Part shown: positions 60,907-64,000 of the stretch, one piece after another | Numbering within the stretch: the stretch's first letter is position 1 | Layout: every line of letters starts with the position of its first letter | NCBI GenBank assembly: GCA_022592445.1 | Contig: JABYQR010000011.1 | Span: 186,001-250,000, forward strand | Source: Cytidiella melzeri | Taxonomy: Eukaryota > Basidiomycota > Agaricomycetes > Polyporales > Irpicaceae | Direction of reading: 5' to 3' | Length of the DNA: 64,000 bases | The notes under the pieces: generated by a model | The model's input: only the letters and a program-made list of their open reading frames with translations | Databases searched by the model: none | Told to the model about the DNA's origin: nothing | Position numbers and translations under genes: made by a program

Positions 60907-61617
60907 TCACATTGCAGCGGGTAATGCACGACCTGAGAGTTCTCCAATGTTTGTCAGCATGTTCATCTTTGCAGCCTTCCTATGAGCCAACGTCCGGCGC
61001 CATTCTTGAGCAGTTTTAGGCAGGACTTTACCGTCCAGTATTGCCTTGCAATTGTTCACAAAGAACTGCTCATTTCTGGCACTCCAGTAGTCAAGGTCCA
61101 CCCCCGATTGCGACCATGTCGTTACAGTTGGCCACCACATCTGATACGCAGTACCTGAAGGGCCATTCTCGGGATGTTCTGAGATGTAATCAGCATTGTG
61201 ATTTATCCAAGAAACATGGTACTTACCCAGCATGACCCTGTACACTCTGCAGATCACATCCTCTTGATGTGGCAATAATTCATTGTTCACATAGTCCAAG
61301 CCGTCTAGTCCACGATGGTTACTCCGTGATTGGAACCCACTTGGACCGTTGTATACCGCTGAATTGTCTGCATAGGCGTCATGGGCCAGTCGCCACAGCA
61401 AGCCGCCCCGTAACAAGGCAGCGCGACCCTGAACGCTTTTGATGACCTCCTCTCGATATTCGAGGTAGTCCTCATAGTCTGCAATCTGAAGGCTGTCTGG
61501 GATCCGAGAGCTTCTCGGTTGCAGTGTTGTACTATGCTCACCAATGTCCTGTATTTCTATGTCCAAAACATGCAACAAATATAATACTGACGAGCAAAGT
61601 AAAAGGTGTGCAAACAT
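60907..61617 (-). CDS. Hypothetical protein, lineage-specific type
   Basis: An open minus-strand frame runs from ATG 61617 to the stop at 60907 (236 residues) with protein-like composition: IADYEDYLEYREEVIKSVQG, ALLRGGLLWRLAHDAYADNS, LLPHQEDVICRVYRVML and TVTTWSQSGVDLDYWSARNE. A perfect GTAAGT...CAG intron of 48 nt (about 61227-61180) lies inside it in frame without a stop, so two isoforms are possible. The first 30 codons (hydrophobic) may be intron or leader rather than coding, because they contain further splice-like sites. No enzyme motifs are visible. Similar unnamed proteins occur in many copies in mushroom genomes, to my knowledge, but I cannot name a family. Confidence 0.45.
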   Translation of the reverse strand: MFAHLLLCSSVLYLLHVLDIEIQDIGEHSTTLQPRSSRIPDSLQIADYEDYLEYREEVIKSVQGRAALLRGGLLWRLAHDAYADNSAVYNGPSGFQSRSNHRGLDGLDYVNNELLPHQEDVICRVYRVMLGKYHVSWINHNADYISEHPENGPSGTAYQMWWPTVTTWSQSGVDLDYWSARNEQFFVNNCKAILDGKVLPKTAQEWRRTLAHRKAAKMNMLTNIGELSGRALPAAM

Positions 61618-61744
61618 TATAAGTACTGCCCCTTTGACAACCAACACACGGTCAAAGCACAGTGAGCTTCAACCTTTACTCTGACATCAACAAAACAAGT
61701 AAGTGAAAAACATATCATATACATCCGTGGTTCACATGTACTCT

Positions 61745-63260
61745 TCAGTTTCCACACCAATGTCTCATCTGACCCTCATTGTGCGTGCTGAACCAAAAAT
61801 GTTCTCGCGCCAGTACAAGTTGGATAACTTCTTGTGTCATGAATCTTGGCCCAAAGCTATTGCAACTGAGAACAACACAGACAGGGTCACACGAGCCAAC
61901 CACAAACACACTAAAGTGGTTATCCGAAGCAAGATGCTGACAGACCACACAGGTCTATGGGTGAGTCACCGCTGATATGCAACTGCACTACAATTAACCC
62001 ATATCGTCCTCAATTTGTAGCATGAGTTGCTGGGCAAGTGGACAGCTTGGTGTCTAGGAGACTACATGTTGTTTGAAACACGGTCAATACCTTCATCAAA
62101 TACACTTACAAATGCCATGTGGTTGTCAATCACGCTCCTACAGAGAAGCTGGATCTTGAAGGATTACGGTATTTACGTCAGGTTTCAAAAGATATGTGGG
62201 AGATGCGGGTGAGCATAGTCAAATCTGAGTGGACTACAAACACTCACTGTGACCAAAGTCACACCCTACAAAGCAAGGTCTGTTTCATGATACATGCAAG
62301 CAAAGATACGACGTTGTATATGTGATTCACTCCTTGATGACCTGGATGCAAGTGATTCTGACAGTGACTGCGATGAGTCAGATGATGAGCATGATATTCA
62401 ACATGTTCACGTACAGGTTTGATTTCATTCTATCATACCCATGCCAATTCTTTAGCAATGAGACACAATTCACCATGAAGTGTGACCTTTGGAAGAAATC
62501 ATTGGAGAACTTCTTCTACAGCAATGACACTGTTGGCAGTTACCAGTTCATAGATGTGAGTAGCAATTCTGTGTCTCTCAATCATCTTAGTAACCTTGGA
62601 TTCACTGCGTGACATAGCAACTACTGCCACTTTGCGCGGCATGTCTTGACACTGTAACACAGATGAGGAAGATACAAAAATCTGTGTATAGCACAGATAA
62701 ATGGCGACAAGTGATTGCTGTGAGTAAACTGTGAACCCACAGTGATTGATACTCACTTCATGAAAGACCACAGGGTTGTTACGCACATTGCTAGATTTGG
62801 CTGCTCCCGGTCAATTGTACCAGCTGTCACCTGCTATTATTGACACTTGTAGCATCGGTCTATGGCGAGACACATTGGGTGAGCTTGTGCATGCCTGGAC
62901 ACCTACCGAAGCATTCAAAATGGATGTTGTTGAAACACCTGCAGTGACGGTATGTGTATCCATCTCTCTCATAACACATTCTAAGTACATCTTGTACCGT
63001 GCAGGTGGACAACAGCCTCACCCCCTCCGGCAATGCATTCATTGACATATTGCGACATCACCCCACACTTGTGCCTAATGTTGGCAATTGTCTTGCAGTG
63101 TTTTTTCTCAATGACGAGTCAAGTTTTGTGAAAAACTGGAAAGAGTGGTTGGTGTATGGTTTAGTAGGCGTGGGCTATCATGTGAGTTGTGTGAGATCTG
63201 TCATGGATGGCCTGACTAGCCCTCAATTTTCGCAATTTACCTCTTGTTTTTATCTATAAA
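61745..63260 (+). pseudogene. Fragmented plus-strand coding remnants
   Basis: Protein-like segments occur in shifting frames: 61754-61960 (SHLTLIVRAEPKMFSRQYKL), 62021-62210 (HELLGKWTAWCLGDYM, then in another frame KYTYKCHVVVNHAPTEKLDL), 62290-62416 (an acidic DASDSDSDCDESDDEHD stretch), 62455-62560 and 62776-63170 (LDLAAPGQLYQLSPAIIDTC; PSGNAFIDILRHHPTLVPNV). The switch of frame inside the 62021-62210 exon has no splice site to explain it, which suggests a frameshift. Composition here is more AT-rich than in the conserved genes. I do not recognise the family. Confidence 0.35.
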
Positions 63261-63399
63261 ACTCCGGGCTGCAGCTCAGTTGCAACCTTCTCTGCACAAA
63301 CTCTCTGCACACGTCTATTAAGCGCCCGTATCACGTGGCTTAGATGCTCCACACGGTCACATTACTTGCTACTACGTCACACTGGCATGTGACTTAGCT

Positions 63400-64000
63400 T
63401 AAGTAAGACCACATGGCTACAGACACATGGCTCAGCCCATAGCTAGGGTTTGATGTCATAAATGACGTCCACATGGACTCCTTTTGTTCTTTCCCTATTG
63501 TTCTCTATATGGAAGGATGTTCTCACAGGTGTGGGAATGGAATACAATAGTTGGTCTCCTTTTAGATAGATTCTCTCACAAGTAGAGTTCTTGGCAAAGT
63601 CTAGACAATAGCTATTGTTCTTCTTTAGGTAGTTCTTTTGTTTCTCGTTCACACGGCTTCTTGCAAAGCCTGCCCTCAACATGGTCTGTGCGCAGGTTCC
63701 TGAAGTCTATATATACTGCTGCATGTACGCTCCTAGCCCCCCATCTCGACCTCTTGGTCTTTACTGGGCTAGGTAAGCCACCCCCTCTTGTACTATATAG
63801 CTGGTAGTACAAATACTAACTTGGTCTTTACTGGGCTAGACATCTGTATAAGATTTATAGCTGGTGAGAGTATTGTGCTTTACGCCTACCACCACCACTT
63901 CGTCAACATCCACTTCATGTCCCTGTCTGCCGCATCAAACCCCTGTCTCCGCGTCAAGATCATGTATTAACATAATCTTACCCTTGGCAGAATGCCCCAC
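63400..64000. mobile_element. Possible LTR-like or repeat sequence at window end
   Basis: Several features fit a retroelement long terminal repeat: no coding signal, a TATATATA box at about 63706-63713 followed by a CT-rich leader-like stretch, and a partial tandem duplication just after. Neither end of an element nor a second copy is visible, so this is a weak call. Confidence 0.25.
63753..63865. repeat. Direct repeat of 20 bp with a shared downstream motif
   Basis: CTTGGTCTTTACTGGGCTAG occurs at 63753-63772 and again, identical, at 63820-63839. Each copy is followed by TATAGCTGGT (63796-63805 and 63856-63865) at slightly different spacing (43 and 36 bp from the copy start). This looks like an old partial tandem duplication of about 67 bp. 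Confidence 0.8.

Overview
The window is nuclear DNA of a filamentous fungus, most likely a mushroom-forming basidiomycete (Agaricomycete). Genes are dense and broken by many short introns, mostly 45-70 bp with GTRNGT donors. They encode conserved fungal proteins: a Cdc11-type septin, a Fus3/Kss1-type MAP kinase, Ies1, Msh1, Pex11 and a GPI-type cupredoxin. There are no operons or bacterial signals. Gene ends and exon junctions were worked out by hand from reading frame, splice signals and family motifs. For most genes the exon lengths sum to a multiple of three.

Layout. At 1-914 is the 3' end of a mitochondrial aconitase. At 979-6653 an MSH1 mitochondrial MutS gene and a CDC11 septin gene lie head to head. 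At 7467-10441 is a large MIT-domain protein. At 11471-19253 three minus-strand genes follow: an Ies1-like INO80 subunit (copy A), a large alpha/beta hydrolase with Ser/Pro-rich insertions, and an F-box/LRR-like protein. At 20467-24171 are an amino-acid permease and a lysophospholipid-type acyltransferase. At 24369-25230 are a spliced TIM8 gene and a small unrecognised gene with one likely membrane segment. At 26684-31839 are a second Ies1-like gene (copy B) and a SAP-domain protein. At 32815-36391 a Fus3/Kss1-class MAP kinase and a two-domain cupredoxin diverge. At 37091-39776 CBF5 (dyskerin) and RPL22 diverge. At 39927-51737 are a DHX29/Ucp12-like DExH helicase and the INO80 ATPase. At 52521-58326 are fumarase, PEX11, CMC1 and lipoyl synthase. 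From about 58.4 kb to the end the character changes to decayed, lineage-specific reading frames and repeat-like sequence.

Themes. Many genes serve mitochondria: aconitase, MSH1, TIM8, FUM1, CMC1 and LIP5. Several pairs share a short intergenic region of 200-560 bp and have related roles: CBF5/RPL22 (ribosome biogenesis), CMC1/LIP5 (mitochondrial assembly and cofactor), and MSH1/CDC11 with an ACGCGT box between them. The INO80 ATPase lies in the same 40 kb as two diverged genes for its Ies1 subunit. I found no clear candidate for a wholly new molecular system. The strongest points for follow-up are the Ies1 duplication, an 8-nt microexon in aconitase, a set of GC-AG introns, the single-codon first coding exon of RPL22, and the orphan membrane-protein gene next to TIM8.
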